Shown: positions 45,817-54,861, numbered from the stretch's first letter. The stretch: DNA of 64,000 nucleotides from Parasutterella muris (GCF_943193095.1 NZ_CALPCV010000007.1:28144-92143); one strand, 5' to 3'. A program made the numbers and translations. Notes: a model not told the origin generated them from the sequence alone.

Positions 45817-46416
45817 TTAAAAATATGGGAATCCTGCGGCCTGCAGCAGCTGTACAGTTTCCATTTGAGGCAGCCCCATGATGCCGGAATAACTTCCGCA
45901 GATCTTTTCTACAAACGCGCCGGCTTTGCCCTGTATGCCGTAGGCGCCGGCTTTATCCATCGGTTCTCCGGTTGCGATGTAGGCAAGAATCTCCGCTTTT
46001 GTCAGCGGTCTGAATGTGACGTATGAGCGGGAAAGCGCTTCAAGCTTCATGTCATGCGAGACCGCGATCGCAACGGCGGTCAGCACTTCATGGGTTTTAC
46101 CGCTGAACGCGGATAGAAAATCGTACGCCTGCTGCGTGTTTTCCGGCTTACCGTAAATGATGCCGTCCATGACGACGGTAGTATCGGCAGCGAGCACCGG
46201 GTGTACCGGCAGGCCGAGCCGGCTGAGTTCCTTAAAGCCCCATACAGACTTTTCCGAAGCGATTCTCTGAACGTAGTGATCCGCGCTTTCGTGTTCCAGC
46301 ACATTTTCATCCACCGAGTCCGGCTGATCGCTCAGAAGCGTTTCAAAGCGATAGCCCCAGCGGGTGAGCAGCTCCTTTCTGCGGGGAGACTTGGACGCTA
46401 AATAGAAGTACGTCAC
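45817..46416 (-). CDS. maf: Maf-family nucleoside-triphosphate pyrophosphatase
   Basis: 199 residues. LASKSPRRKELLTRWG, AADTTVVMDG and YGIQGKAGAFVEKICGSYSGIMGLP are the Maf signatures. Hydrolyses dTTP/UTP or modified pyrimidine NTPs (YhdE/Maf branch), a house-cleaning role. It starts 5 bp after rlmH, in the conserved rsfS-rlmH-maf order. Confidence 0.92.
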   Translation of the reverse strand: MTYFYLASKSPRRKELLTRWGYRFETLLSDQPDSVDENVLEHESADHYVQRIASEKSVWGFKELSRLGLPVHPVLAADTTVVMDGIIYGKPENTQQAYDFLSAFSGKTHEVLTAVAIAVSHDMKLEALSRSYVTFRPLTKAEILAYIATGEPMDKAGAYGIQGKAGAFVEKICGSYSGIMGLPQMETVQLLQAAGFPYF

Positions 46417-46421
46417 GATCG

Positions 46422-46889
46422 TTAAGCTCGATGATAGGGATGGTTATGCAGAAGCGACCAGCTGCGGTAGAGCTGCTCGAGCAGCAGAACCCGCGCCATG
46501 GCGTGCGGAAGCGTGAGAGAAGAAAGCCGCAGCATGTATGAGCACTCGGCTTTCAGATTTGGATCGATCCCGTCAGCGCCTCCGATAATGAAAGCGATAG
46601 GGCGTCCCTGATCTCCCCATTTATTAATTTGCTGCGCAAGTTTCTGACTGGTCAGGTCGTGACCTCGCTCGTCCATGATTACGATAATCGCGTCACGCGG
46701 AATCGACGCGCGGATTCTCTCGGCTTCGGCTTCCATTACCTTAGGAATGGATTTGGTGTTTCGGTCTTCCGCCTTTACGGTTTTCAATTCAACCTTCCAG
46801 TCCGAAGGGAAGCGATGCAGATAGTCTTCGGAGGCCTCGGAAGCCCAGGCGGGCATTTTCAGGCCGACGGCGATAACGGTGATTTTCAT
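46422..46889 (-). CDS. rlmH: 23S rRNA (pseudouridine1915-N3)-methyltransferase RlmH
   Basis: 155 residues, full family length, SPOUT methyltransferase. Visible: FIIGGADGIDPNLK and the C-terminal LSSLTLPHAMARVLLLEQLYRSWSLLHNHPYHR knot with SAM pocket and catalytic tail. Methylates pseudouridine 1915 of helix 69 in 70S ribosomes. 23 bp after rsfS. Confidence 0.96.
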   Translation of the reverse strand: MKITVIAVGLKMPAWASEASEDYLHRFPSDWKVELKTVKAEDRNTKSIPKVMEAEAERIRASIPRDAIIVIMDERGHDLTSQKLAQQINKWGDQGRPIAFIIGGADGIDPNLKAECSYMLRLSSLTLPHAMARVLLLEQLYRSWSLLHNHPYHRA

Positions 46890-46912
46890 GGTTGGACGCG
46901 ATTCGGACGAAA

Positions 46913-47278
46913 TTAAGCCTGAGCGCTTTCTTCTTCGAGGAGCTTCATGCGAACGGGATTGCCGCCCCAGAGTTCCTCCAGGTTGTAATAAGCGCGCAGC
47001 GTCGGCTGCATGATGTGAACGATGGCGCTTCCGCAGTCAACAAGCACCCATTCTCCGGTTTCAAGACCTTCGATGCCGACTGCTTCGCCGCCGTTCTCCT
47101 TCACTTCCATGAACACATGATGGCCGAGGGCGCGGGTCTGACGGTTCGAGTTGGCCGTAGCGACAATAACACGGTCAAAGAGAGCTGTCTGCTTGGAGGT
47201 GTTGAAGACCTTGATGTCCTGAGCTTTAACGTCCTCTAAAGCGTTGACAATGACTCTCTGAAGTTTGCGAATATCCAT
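46913..47278 (-). CDS. rsfS: Ribosomal silencing factor RsfS
   Basis: 121 residues from the ATG at 47278 (MDIRKLQRVIVNALEDVKAQDI); the frame runs upstream to 47407 but that region is not family-like. Contains DRVIVATANSNRQTRALGHHV and GLETGEWVLVDCGSAIVHIMQP. Binds ribosomal protein uL14 and blocks subunit joining during starvation. Unlike the usual order, nadD does not directly precede it; a phosphoesterase gene lies between. Confidence 0.94.
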   Translation of the reverse strand: MDIRKLQRVIVNALEDVKAQDIKVFNTSKQTALFDRVIVATANSNRQTRALGHHVFMEVKENGGEAVGIEGLETGEWVLVDCGSAIVHIMQPTLRAYYNLEELWGGNPVRMKLLEEESAQA

Positions 47279-47493
47279 ATATAAGTAGCCTTTTCTATTG
47301 ACGAGGTTTCGTGTTTGTCGGGCAGAAACTGCTCGTCTTATTAATTCTGAACATAAACGAGATATTCTAAACATAGACGGTCGAACGAAACGCCGGAATT
47401 GAAACAAAAACTAAAATTCTCTGAATAATCAGACAAGTACCCGGAAATTCGCATTGATATAATTTTCAGCCTAAACACCATAGCGCTCAGACC

Positions 47494-48618
47494 ATGTTTT
47501 TACTTTTTCCTTCGCTTTTTCTGGCGATTTATTCTATATGCAGCGGCGTTCTGCCTCTGAAAGTCTCTTGGCTGTGGAAGGCTGTGCTTTCGCTCATCAT
47601 TTTGGCGATCGCTCTGAAATATCAGGCCTACTCCATCGGAGGAGGAACGTTTTTTGAGCCCTTTGTTAAGGGTAAGGCACTGCTTATTTATGAAGCGCTT
47701 TACGGCGCCTTAGTTGTTTTGACGGCTCTTCTTTTCTTCAAAGACGTTTGCTCTCTTGCACTGTGGCTCTTGAAAAAGTGGGGCGTTTCGGTCGGTTTCA
47801 GCTTTAACAACAACACGATGCTTGCTGTGCTGATGGCCGTATCGGCAGCTGCGGGCTTTTGGGGTATGTGGGAAGCGATTCGCGTTCCCGATGTAAGAGC
47901 AGTCACACTTAAAGTTAAAGGGCTGCCGGCTGCCTGGAAGGGTACAAAGATCGTTCAGCTGAGCGATCTGCACATCGGACCCGTGCAGGGTGCTGAGTGG
48001 CTGAGCGAAGTGGTGAAGAAAACCAACGCACTTCACCCAGACATGGTACTGATTACCGGAGACTTTATCGACGGAAGCGTGCCGAAAACTCTTTTTAAGC
48101 TCGAGCCTTTAAAGGAGCTGAAAACCAAGTACGGTGTTTACGCGATCCCGGGCAACCATGAATACTATTCCGGTTACGCCAACTGGATGAAAGCACTGTC
48201 TCAGCTGGGGCTGAATATGCTTCAGAATCAGAGTGCGGTTTTGAAGAAAAACGAGGCGGCTCTGATTGTGGGAGGAACGACAGACCTGGGTGCCTCCCGA
48301 TTCGGATTAGAGGGGCCTGATTTGAAAAAGACGTTTGCCGGCACACCCGAGAATGCGACTAGAATTTTGCTGACGCATCAGCCGAAAACGACCAGCGGCA
48401 GCAGCGAGCGCGTGGACTTGCAGCTTTCGGGACATACGCACGGCGGGCATATTTTCTTCATGTATCCGATCCTTGCCTACTTTAATGACGGTATGGGTTC
48501 CGGCGCATACCAAAGATCCGATAAATTGGTTTACGTCAATCGCGGAACCGGCTTATGGAACGGCTTTTCAATTCGTATCGGTGTTCCCTCGGAAATCACC
48601 GGCATAACTTTGGAGTAG
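47494..48618 (+). CDS. Membrane-anchored metallophosphoesterase (YaeI-like)
   Basis: 374 residues. Three or four N-terminal membrane segments (residues 1-130), then a calcineurin-like domain: QLSDLHIGP (DxH), TGDFIDG (GDxxD), PGNHEYYSG (GNHE) and LSGHTHGGHIFF (GHTHGGH). Members hydrolyse phosphodiesters, and YaeI is linked to UDP-2,3-diacylglucosamine-type lipids, but that activity is not shown here. It is encoded on the plus strand between rsfS and nadD, genes normally adjacent, so it looks inserted. Confidence 0.88.
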   Translation: MFLLFPSLFLAIYSICSGVLPLKVSWLWKAVLSLIILAIALKYQAYSIGGGTFFEPFVKGKALLIYEALYGALVVLTALLFFKDVCSLALWLLKKWGVSVGFSFNNNTMLAVLMAVSAAAGFWGMWEAIRVPDVRAVTLKVKGLPAAWKGTKIVQLSDLHIGPVQGAEWLSEVVKKTNALHPDMVLITGDFIDGSVPKTLFKLEPLKELKTKYGVYAIPGNHEYYSGYANWMKALSQLGLNMLQNQSAVLKKNEAALIVGGTTDLGASRFGLEGPDLKKTFAGTPENATRILLTHQPKTTSGSSERVDLQLSGHTHGGHIFFMYPILAYFNDGMGSGAYQRSDKLVYVNRGTGLWNGFSIRIGVPSEITGITLE

Positions 48619-48663
48619 TTCAGTCAAATAGAACGAAGAACAGACCCGCGTCAAGCGGGGCTC

Positions 48664-49302
48664 TTAGTTTTCGGCGCGGTAAAGGCCGTGTTCAAGAATG
48701 TATTGGTGAATTTGAGCGCTGAGCCCGGGAATCGGCCGATCGCGGGTCATTTCATTTGCGAGGGCTCTGCGGATTTGAGTGGAAGAGTAGGCGGCCGGTT
48801 CAAATTTTGCGACGCAGATTGAACCGGACGGCTCTTCGGAGCAGGCCGCGTCACTTGGCGGAACAATGGGAAATTTATCTCCGTAGGGATTCTCGCCCAA
48901 GCTGCCGTCCCGGGTGACAACAAATAAATTGGCCAGCAAAGGAAACTTTTGCCAGAGAATCCACGTCGTGAGGTTTTTCCACTGATCGCTGCCCATGACA
49001 AAAAAGATAGGAGTTTGCTCTCCGTATTCCCGTCTGAATGAGTAGAGCGTGTCAATGCTGTAGGAAGGGCCGCCTCGGGTCAGCTCTCTTGTGTCGGCGA
49101 CCAGCTGATCTCTATAAGGTTCAAGCGCGGTCTCAAGCATGCGGAGCCGGTCTTCTTCGCCTGCTCTGGCGGTTTTTTGCCAGGGACGCGTCGGAACATA
49201 GAAGAGTTTGTCGAGCGAGAGCTCACGCACGGCATCGAGTCCCATTTCAACATGGGACTCATGAATCGGATCAAAGGTACCACCGAAAATTCCGATGCGC
49301 AA
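48664..49302 (-). CDS. nadD: Nicotinate-nucleotide adenylyltransferase
   Basis: 212 residues. Makes deamido-NAD from nicotinate mononucleotide and ATP. Nucleotidyltransferase motifs: GIFGGTFDPIHESHVEM with the T/HxxH-type site, FYVPTRPWQK, and the C-terminal YSSTQIRRAL (SSTxIR). 2 bp after the secreted unknown gene; part of yebC-purD-x-nadD. Confidence 0.96.
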   Translation of the reverse strand: MRIGIFGGTFDPIHESHVEMGLDAVRELSLDKLFYVPTRPWQKTARAGEEDRLRMLETALEPYRDQLVADTRELTRGGPSYSIDTLYSFRREYGEQTPIFFVMGSDQWKNLTTWILWQKFPLLANLFVVTRDGSLGENPYGDKFPIVPPSDAACSEEPSGSICVAKFEPAAYSSTQIRRALANEMTRDRPIPGLSAQIHQYILEHGLYRAEN

Positions 49303-49304
49303 AG

Positions 49305-50030
49305 CTATTTATCCTTGAATTCAATTTCAACAGAGAACAGCTTAAGGATTTTCTGTTTGTCGTTGAGCTCGGCGCCTAAAAAACCGTAACGAAGATTAAA
49401 ACGATCCTGAGCTTTGTTCGCAAACCAGAACTTCCAGGGAGAGTCTTCCTCAGAGGCGCTCATCTGAGGAAGATTTTCTTTCTTCATTGCTGCCGCTGAA
49501 AGCGTGGTCCCGATCCGCAGGGGGCCGAAAGAGACATCCTGAAAGTTTTCCGCAAGGGCCGGACAAAGCTCACCGTCTTCTGTTACTGCTTCAGCTCGGG
49601 CTTCGGAAATCTGTCCGCGGGGGCCGACAATCAGCCAGATATTCTGTCCGATATAAACCGGTTCTTGTTCTTCGTCCGCTTTCTTTCTGCGCTTTGGTTT
49701 CGGAGCGTACGGATCGCTCTGAAGAGGAGCCGAGTAGCAGAGATAGTCCGTTCTATCGGGCAGGTGGTGCAGTTCTCCGCCGAACACTTTGGTGACAACT
49801 GAGAGCGGCGTTTGATCGAGAATGACCGGGAAATCGCCGAAGTTAATGACCGCTGCGGGATTTTCTTCGAGCGTAAATGTAGGAGAGTTAAGGCCCTCCG
49901 GGTAATTGAAGGGCCTCGGCGTGTTGTCCTGCGGATAAGGGGCGGGCAGAGGCGATGTGGTCTGCGCGAAGCAGGCCGCAGCCGAGCCCGCGATCAATGA
50001 AGCAGCAAGGGCAAACGTTGCAAATTTCAT
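49305..50030 (-). CDS. Secreted protein of unknown function
   Basis: 241 residues with a Sec signal peptide ending near CFA-QT. The mature part has a Pro-rich start (TSPLPAPYPQDNTPRPF), a basic stretch (KPKRRKKADEE) and three Cys in all. Not recognised. It occupies the place where hemF commonly sits between purD and nadD in related Burkholderiales. Spacing is 2 and 5 bp to its neighbours, so it is firmly in the operon. Confidence 0.75.
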   Translation of the reverse strand: MKFATFALAASLIAGSAAACFAQTTSPLPAPYPQDNTPRPFNYPEGLNSPTFTLEENPAAVINFGDFPVILDQTPLSVVTKVFGGELHHLPDRTDYLCYSAPLQSDPYAPKPKRRKKADEEQEPVYIGQNIWLIVGPRGQISEARAEAVTEDGELCPALAENFQDVSFGPLRIGTTLSAAAMKKENLPQMSASEEDSPWKFWFANKAQDRFNLRYGFLGAELNDKQKILKLFSVEIEFKDK

Positions 50031-50035
50031 AAAGA

Positions 50036-51313
50036 TTAGAGCGCTCTGTGTCCGATGTCTTTGCGGTACTGCATTCCGTCGAAACGGATCTTTTCCGCGG
50101 CGCTGTAGGCTTTGTCCTTAGCGCTGCGAAGCGTATCGCCGAGACCGACGACGCAGAGTACGCGGCCGCCGCTTGTCAGCAGGTTGCCGTTTTCATCGAG
50201 TTTTGTGCCCGCATGGAACGTCATGCTGTCCTCGGTCGGCGCTTCGATGCCTGTGATGACATCGCCCTTGCGCGGAGATACCGGATAGCCGTGAGAGGCA
50301 AGTACGACTCCGAGCGCGCTGCGCGGATCCCACTCGGCAATGACTTTGTCGAGCGTGCCGTTAATGCCGGCTTCAACAAGCGCCGGGAAATCGCTCTTTA
50401 AGCGCGACATGATCGGCTGTGTTTCAGGATCACCGAAACGGCAGTTGAATTCAAGCGTTTTGACTGTCGGTTTACCGTCAGAATCGCGGTCAATCATGAG
50501 GCCGGCGTAAAGGAAGCCTGTAAAGACGGTGCCGTCTTCCTTCATACCTCGGACGGTCGGAAGAATGATCTGATCCATCACGAGTTGGTAGACTTCGTCG
50601 GTTACGACCGGTGCGGGAGAGTAGGCGCCCATGCCGCCGGTATTGGGGCCTTCGTCGGCGTCAAGCAGGCGTTTGTGGTCTTGGCTTGTCGCCATCGGAA
50701 GCACGTGCTCTCCGTCCACCATCACGATAAAGCTCGCTTCCTCGCCGGTGAGGTATTCCTCGATAACGATGCGGGCGCCGGCAGAACCGAGTTTGTTGTC
50801 CTGAAGCATGAAATCAACAGCTTCATGGGCATCCTCCTCAGTCATTGCGACAACGACGCCTTTTCCGGCGGCAAGGCCGTCGGCTTTAATGACGATCGGA
50901 GCGCCTTTTGCACGCACATACGCATGTGCGGCTTCCGCGTCTGTGAAGGTTTCATAATCAGCCGTCGGAATCCCGTGGTGTTTCATGAAAGCTTTGGCAA
51001 AATCCTTGGAGGATTCGAGCTGAGCGGCTTCTTTTGTCGGTCCGAAGATCGGCAGGTTTTTCTCTCTGAAGAGATTGACAACGCCTTTAGCCAAAGGAGC
51101 TTCCGGCCCGACGAGGGTGAAAGCGATGTCGTTGGAAGCGGCGAATTCTGCCAATTCCTTCAAGTCGGTGACTGCGAGGTTTTGGAGTTTTTTCGTCCGC
51201 GCGGTGCCGGCGTTGCCGGGCGCTACATAGACCGTCTCTACACGAGGCGATTGGGCAAGCCGCCATGCGAGTGCATGTTCTCGGCCGCCGCTGCCAATTA
51301 CCAATAGCTTCAT
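50036..51313 (-). CDS. purD: Phosphoribosylamine-glycine ligase
   Basis: 425 residues, ATP-grasp enzyme of purine synthesis (GAR synthetase). Visible: MKLLVIGSGGREHALAW, VGPEAPLAKGVV, IVIKADGLAAGKGVVVA, DEGPNTGGMGAYSPAP and EFNCRFGDPETQ. 35 bp downstream of yebC. Full length with all motifs intact. Confidence 0.97.
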   Translation of the reverse strand: MKLLVIGSGGREHALAWRLAQSPRVETVYVAPGNAGTARTKKLQNLAVTDLKELAEFAASNDIAFTLVGPEAPLAKGVVNLFREKNLPIFGPTKEAAQLESSKDFAKAFMKHHGIPTADYETFTDAEAAHAYVRAKGAPIVIKADGLAAGKGVVVAMTEEDAHEAVDFMLQDNKLGSAGARIVIEEYLTGEEASFIVMVDGEHVLPMATSQDHKRLLDADEGPNTGGMGAYSPAPVVTDEVYQLVMDQIILPTVRGMKEDGTVFTGFLYAGLMIDRDSDGKPTVKTLEFNCRFGDPETQPIMSRLKSDFPALVEAGINGTLDKVIAEWDPRSALGVVLASHGYPVSPRKGDVITGIEAPTEDSMTFHAGTKLDENGNLLTSGGRVLCVVGLGDTLRSAKDKAYSAAEKIRFDGMQYRKDIGHRAL

Positions 51314-51348
51314 AAGGGATTCTCTCGGTTGATTATTGAGGGGTTTAT

Positions 51349-52071
51349 TTATTCGATGACGGCGGTGGTGTACACCTGCTGAACGTCGTCCAGATCTTCA
51401 AGCGCGTCAAGCAGGCGCTGCATGCGTTCGCCTTCGTCGCCAGTAAGGACGGTTTCAGTGTCGCTGCGCCACGTGACTTCAGCTACTTCGGGTGTCCAGC
51501 CTTTATCTGCAAACGCTTTGTTCAGCGCTTCAAAAGCGGAAGGATCGCAGATGACCTCGATAGAGCCTTCATCTTCTTTGATTACGTCATCAGCTCCGGC
51601 GTCCAGAGCGACTTCCATGACTTCGTCTTCGCTCAGACCAGGCGCAAAAAGGAAGTAGCCGCAGTGCTTGAACATGAAAGAGACGCTGCCGTCTGTACCG
51701 AGATTGCCGCCGTTTTTGGAAAGGATATGGCGAACATCGGCAACGGTACGTGTACGGTTGTCGGTTGTGCAGTCAATGATGAGCGCAGCGCCGCCGACTC
51801 CGTATCCTTCGTAGCGAATTTCTTCGTAATTGGCGCCTTCGAGCTGGCCAGTACCCTTAAGGATGGCATTTTTAACGGTATCCTTCGGAACGTTGGCTCC
51901 GCGTGCCTTCAAAAGAGCAAGTCTGAGACGCGGATTCATGTCCGGGTCTCCGCCGCCCAAACGAGCGGCAACAATGATTTCACGAATTAATTTGGTCCAG
52001 ATGTTGGAACGTTTTGCATCCTGACGGCCTTTTCTATGCTGAATATTGGCCCACTTGGAATGTCCTGACAT
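51349..52071 (-). CDS. yebC: YebC/PmpR family regulatory protein
   Basis: 240 residues from the ATG at 52071 (MSGHSKWANIQHRKGRQDAKR), the invariant family start; the frame extends to 52116. GYGVGGAALIIDCTTDNRNRT-type core (here TTDNRTRTVADVRHILSKNGG) and FEALNKAFADKGW are present. Homologues act as transcription regulators or help ribosomes through proline-rich stretches. First gene of yebC-purD-x-nadD. Confidence 0.95.
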   Translation of the reverse strand: MSGHSKWANIQHRKGRQDAKRSNIWTKLIREIIVAARLGGGDPDMNPRLRLALLKARGANVPKDTVKNAILKGTGQLEGANYEEIRYEGYGVGGAALIIDCTTDNRTRTVADVRHILSKNGGNLGTDGSVSFMFKHCGYFLFAPGLSEDEVMEVALDAGADDVIKEDEGSIEVICDPSAFEALNKAFADKGWTPEVAEVTWRSDTETVLTGDEGERMQRLLDALEDLDDVQQVYTTAVIE

Positions 52072-52672
52072 TATTGAGTCCTTAAAGCTATAAAAGACAA
52101 TCCTCCATTTTAGCAAATGGAGCCCTTATTCCTGTGTTTTTGCCGCTCGGGTCAGGCTCGAAACATCAGAAATTGAGTAACAAGCCGCGATGCAGCTCTC
52201 CTTTTGGAGAGAATTCATCTAACGAGCCCGCTAAAACCTGGTAGAGCCATTCATTGCGACCGGCATATCCCCGGCCTGCCTAAAGCACCGGTTTAGTCGG
52301 CGCCGCTTAGCCTGTTGTCTCTTCCAAGCAGGTTTGAATTTGCGCCGTACAGTTACGTCATCTGGTTAAGCAGCGATTTTTCGGCCGGATACTGAATGTT
52401 TGTGTACTGAAGTCTGTCCCGATTAAAGGCTATATCTATCGTCCGATGTCCTTTTAATCGATACTCTGCGGGCCGGTTTGTCGAATGAAGCTATCGGCCG
52501 AAAGTGTCTGCGAAGACGTGCAGGAAAAGATGTGAGTTTTGCGACGCCCAAGATGGTTTAGCTAATTTCAATGACCATATAGGAATTAACCCTGACTAAT
52601 AATGCAAAATCCTGTTACTAGTGTCATGATTCACATTCGGTTACGTTTACTTAGCCGTGTCAGGAGAAATCA
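52072..52672. other. Long non-coding interval between yebC and larA
   Basis: 600 bp without a credible ORF. Contents: the yebC upstream region, a CTCTCC-TTTT-GGAGAG hairpin near 52197-52212, a nested stem structure at 52379-52503 (listed separately), a GTCT-GCGA-AGAC tetraloop hairpin at 52506-52517, and the larA leader with an AGGAG SD. No tRNA or known riboswitch consensus was recognised. Confidence 0.5.
52379..52503 (+). ncRNA. Candidate structured RNA or leader element upstream of larA
   Basis: Outer stem TTTCGGCCGGATA (52379-52391) pairs with TATCGGCCGAAA (52492-52503), 12 bp with one bulged G. Inside it CGATTAAAGG (52420-52429) pairs with CCTTTTAATCG (52450-52460), 10 bp with one bulged U. 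A GNRA-capped hairpin follows at 52506-52517. No family recognised; it could be a regulatory leader of larA or a small RNA. Strand is assumed from larA. Part of the outer stem is a self-complementary CGGCCG, which weakens the case. Confidence 0.35.
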
Positions 52673-53944
52673 ATGAAGAAATATGAATTTGCCTACGGAA
52701 AAGGCAAGAAAGAGATCGAGCTTGACGAGTCTCTCGTTCTCAAAGAAGTTAGAACTAATGATTTTGAAACCATTAAGGACATCCCTTATGAAGTACTCGA
52801 AGCGATCTACCATCCGATTGGATGTGCTCCGATCAATGAAATCGTTAAACCGGGACAGAAGATAGCCTTTATCTGTAACGATCCGACTCGAGTAGCAAAT
52901 TCCTATGACTTTATGCCTGTGCTGGTCAACGAGATGAATAAGCTCGGCGTGAAAGACGAAGACATGCACATTGTTTTCGCACTGGGTACGCATCGTGAGA
53001 TGACGCATGAGGAAATGGTTCAGGCCGTCGGAGAAAACGTCGCCTCGCGCCTCAGAATGTATAACAGCGTCAGCACCAATCAGGAGGACTTTAAATATTT
53101 CGGTACAACCTCTCGCGGTACGCCCGTGTGGATTAATCGCCATCTCTGTGATGTTGACCATGTCATTCTGACCGGTACTATTGTTCACCATTACTTCAGC
53201 GGATACGGCGGCGGAAGAAAGGCGATTCTTCCGGGCTGTGCTGCAATGGAAACAGTTCGCGTCAACCACAGTTTCATGCTTGATCCGCACGCCGGTCTTG
53301 GCAAGACCGAAGGCAATCCCTGCTACGAGGATCAGATGGAAGGTGTTGCTCTATTTGCAAAAGGACGCTCTCTCTTTCTTTTCAATGCAGTACTTAACGC
53401 CAAACATCAGTTCCTCAAGATGTTTGCAGGTGATTATGTGAAAGCGCATCAAGTTGCCTGTAAATTCGTGGATGAGGTTTACGGCAGTGTCATTCCGAAA
53501 GAAGCCGATCTAGTGATCGCTTCCTGCGGCGGCTGGCCGAAAGACATTAATGTTTATCAAATGCAGAAGACGATGGATAATGCGGCCTGCGCGGTGAGAA
53601 AGGGTGGCGCTGTGATTATGGTGGCCGAATGTGTCGAAGGCAGCGGGTCGGCTGTTCTTGAACAGGCCTGCCGCAGACTCGGTTCTCCTCAGGCGATTCG
53701 CGCCGAGCTTGAAAAGGATTTCCGTATTGGCGCAAATAAGGCTTATGCCGTGACGCGCCTGATGGAAAAAGCGAAGTACTACCTCGTGACCAAGCTTGAC
53801 CGCGATATGGCCCGCGATATGCTTTTCTCCGGTGCTTTTGACACGATCGAAGAAGCGCTTGCCGCCGCAGAAAGCGAAATCGGCAAAGTTGAAAGCATGA
53901 TTCTGATGCCGGAGGGTTCTCTCACCGTTCCGCGCGTGGAATAA
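52673..53944 (+). CDS. larA: Nickel-pincer lactate racemase (LarA family)
   Basis: 423 residues. Interconverts D- and L-lactate, or a related 2-hydroxy acid, using the nickel-pincer nucleotide cofactor. Key residues at the positions known from Lactiplantibacillus LarA: His107 (GTHREM), His172/173 (HHYFSGYGGGRK), Lys183 for cofactor attachment and His199 (VNHSFMLD). SD AGGAG before the ATG. Cofactor genes larB, larC and larE lie convergently just downstream. Some LarA homologues act on malate or aryl-lactates, so lactate is likely but not certain. Confidence 0.92.
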   Translation: MKKYEFAYGKGKKEIELDESLVLKEVRTNDFETIKDIPYEVLEAIYHPIGCAPINEIVKPGQKIAFICNDPTRVANSYDFMPVLVNEMNKLGVKDEDMHIVFALGTHREMTHEEMVQAVGENVASRLRMYNSVSTNQEDFKYFGTTSRGTPVWINRHLCDVDHVILTGTIVHHYFSGYGGGRKAILPGCAAMETVRVNHSFMLDPHAGLGKTEGNPCYEDQMEGVALFAKGRSLFLFNAVLNAKHQFLKMFAGDYVKAHQVACKFVDEVYGSVIPKEADLVIASCGGWPKDINVYQMQKTMDNAACAVRKGGAVIMVAECVEGSGSAVLEQACRRLGSPQAIRAELEKDFRIGANKAYAVTRLMEKAKYYLVTKLDRDMARDMLFSGAFDTIEEALAAAESEIGKVESMILMPEGSLTVPRVE

Positions 53945-53965
53945 CAGGCTGAAAGCTGAATAAAC

Positions 53966-53986
53966 AAGGGCGCCCGCGGCGCCCTT
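53966..53986. terminator. Hairpin between larA and larE
   Basis: AAGGGCGCC/GGCGCCCTT stem with a CGC loop, between convergent larA and larE stops. Short T-tracts on either side. Confidence 0.65.
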
Positions 53987-53988
53987 TA

Positions 53989-54861
53989 TCATTTGCGGTC
54001 AAAAAATCCGGAAAGTTTGTCCATGGGGACGATCGGAACCGGACCGAAGTTATTCTGCCGCTCTTTAACGAGCCGCTCTAATAGTGAGCGCTCTTCAGAA
54101 GATAAACGTTCATACTCCTGCGCCTGTACGTGCAGCTCGTACGCTTTGCCTCCAACCTTGCGGAGACGAAATGCGATCTGCGGATTCGAAGACTCAGCGA
54201 ACGCTTCAAAAATTTCTCTCTCAGTTTCCGCGATATTTTTCAGGTCTTCGGCCGACACGGCTGTGTCATAGGGCAGTCGGGTCAGTATGCAGGGGCGGGC
54301 CGCCTGATCAGGGTTGTCAAAGCCGAGCGCTCTGCCGAGCTCTCGGATTTCCGGTTTGGAAATCTGCGCCATTGCCAGCGGCGAATTGATCTTGAGTTCG
54401 CGCAGCGCAAGAAGCCCGGGGCGATAATTGCCGAGGTCGGAATGGTTGGTTCCGTCGCACAGCGGAAATGACGCGATTCGAAGGAGTTCTGTAAACAGCA
54501 TGCGTTTGCAGAAGTAGCATCTTTCCCGACAGTTGCGGCTGACTTCAGGAGCTTGAAGCGGATTTAATTCGACAATCTTAAGTTTGAATCCGTGTGAATC
54601 GGCCCATGCCCGAGCTTCAAGCGTTTCCTGTTCGTTGACGTGCGGGCCGTGCACGTGCAGAAGTTCGATCTCAAAGTCCAGGCGCAGAGCAAAGAAACTC
54701 AGAAAGCGGCTGTCGAGGCCGCCGGAAAACGCGATGGAAACACGCCGACCAGGCGCGGCCGTTAAAAGAGCGTTTTTAAGCCGCTCAATTCTTGCTTCAT
54801 CAGGCTCCAAGCTCTTCTCCAAAGGCAAAAGTGGCTCCGTTGGGGACGCCTTCATAAACAT
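53989..54861 (-). CDS. larE: Sacrificial sulfur insertase LarE
   Basis: 290 residues, PP-loop ATPase with IAFSGGLDSRFLS, RERCYFCKRMLF and DGTNHSD. Cys in ARPCILTRLPY sits where LarE keeps its sacrificial sulfur donor. It adenylylates the dicarboxylated pyridinium mononucleotide and converts its carboxylates to thiocarboxylates for nickel-pincer synthesis. Last gene of larB-larC-larE, overlapping the end of larC by 62 bp; the only other in-frame ATG is two codons later. Confidence 0.9.
   Translation of the reverse strand: MFMKASPTEPLLPLEKSLEPDEARIERLKNALLTAAPGRRVSIAFSGGLDSRFLSFFALRLDFEIELLHVHGPHVNEQETLEARAWADSHGFKLKIVELNPLQAPEVSRNCRERCYFCKRMLFTELLRIASFPLCDGTNHSDLGNYRPGLLALRELKINSPLAMAQISKPEIRELGRALGFDNPDQAARPCILTRLPYDTAVSAEDLKNIAETEREIFEAFAESSNPQIAFRLRKVGGKAYELHVQAQEYERLSSEERSLLERLVKERQNNFGPVPIVPMDKLSGFFDRK

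Noticed and set aside
48645..48659. CCCGC/GCGGG hairpin between the phosphoesterase gene and nadD
   Set aside because: Only 5 bp and no T-run on either side; too weak to call a terminator.
52140..52340. 6S RNA, RNase P RNA, tmRNA or SRP RNA in the yebC-larA gap
   Set aside because: None of their conserved core sequences was found on either strand.
52622..52636. CRP-like TGTCATGATTCACA upstream of larA
   Set aside because: The half-sites are 4 bp apart instead of 6 and one is imperfect.
54800..54861. Programmed frameshift that would fuse LarC to LarE
   Set aside because: Suggested by the known larC1/larC2 frameshift, but no classic slippery heptamer is seen in the overlap, and the downstream frame is LarE, not LarC2.
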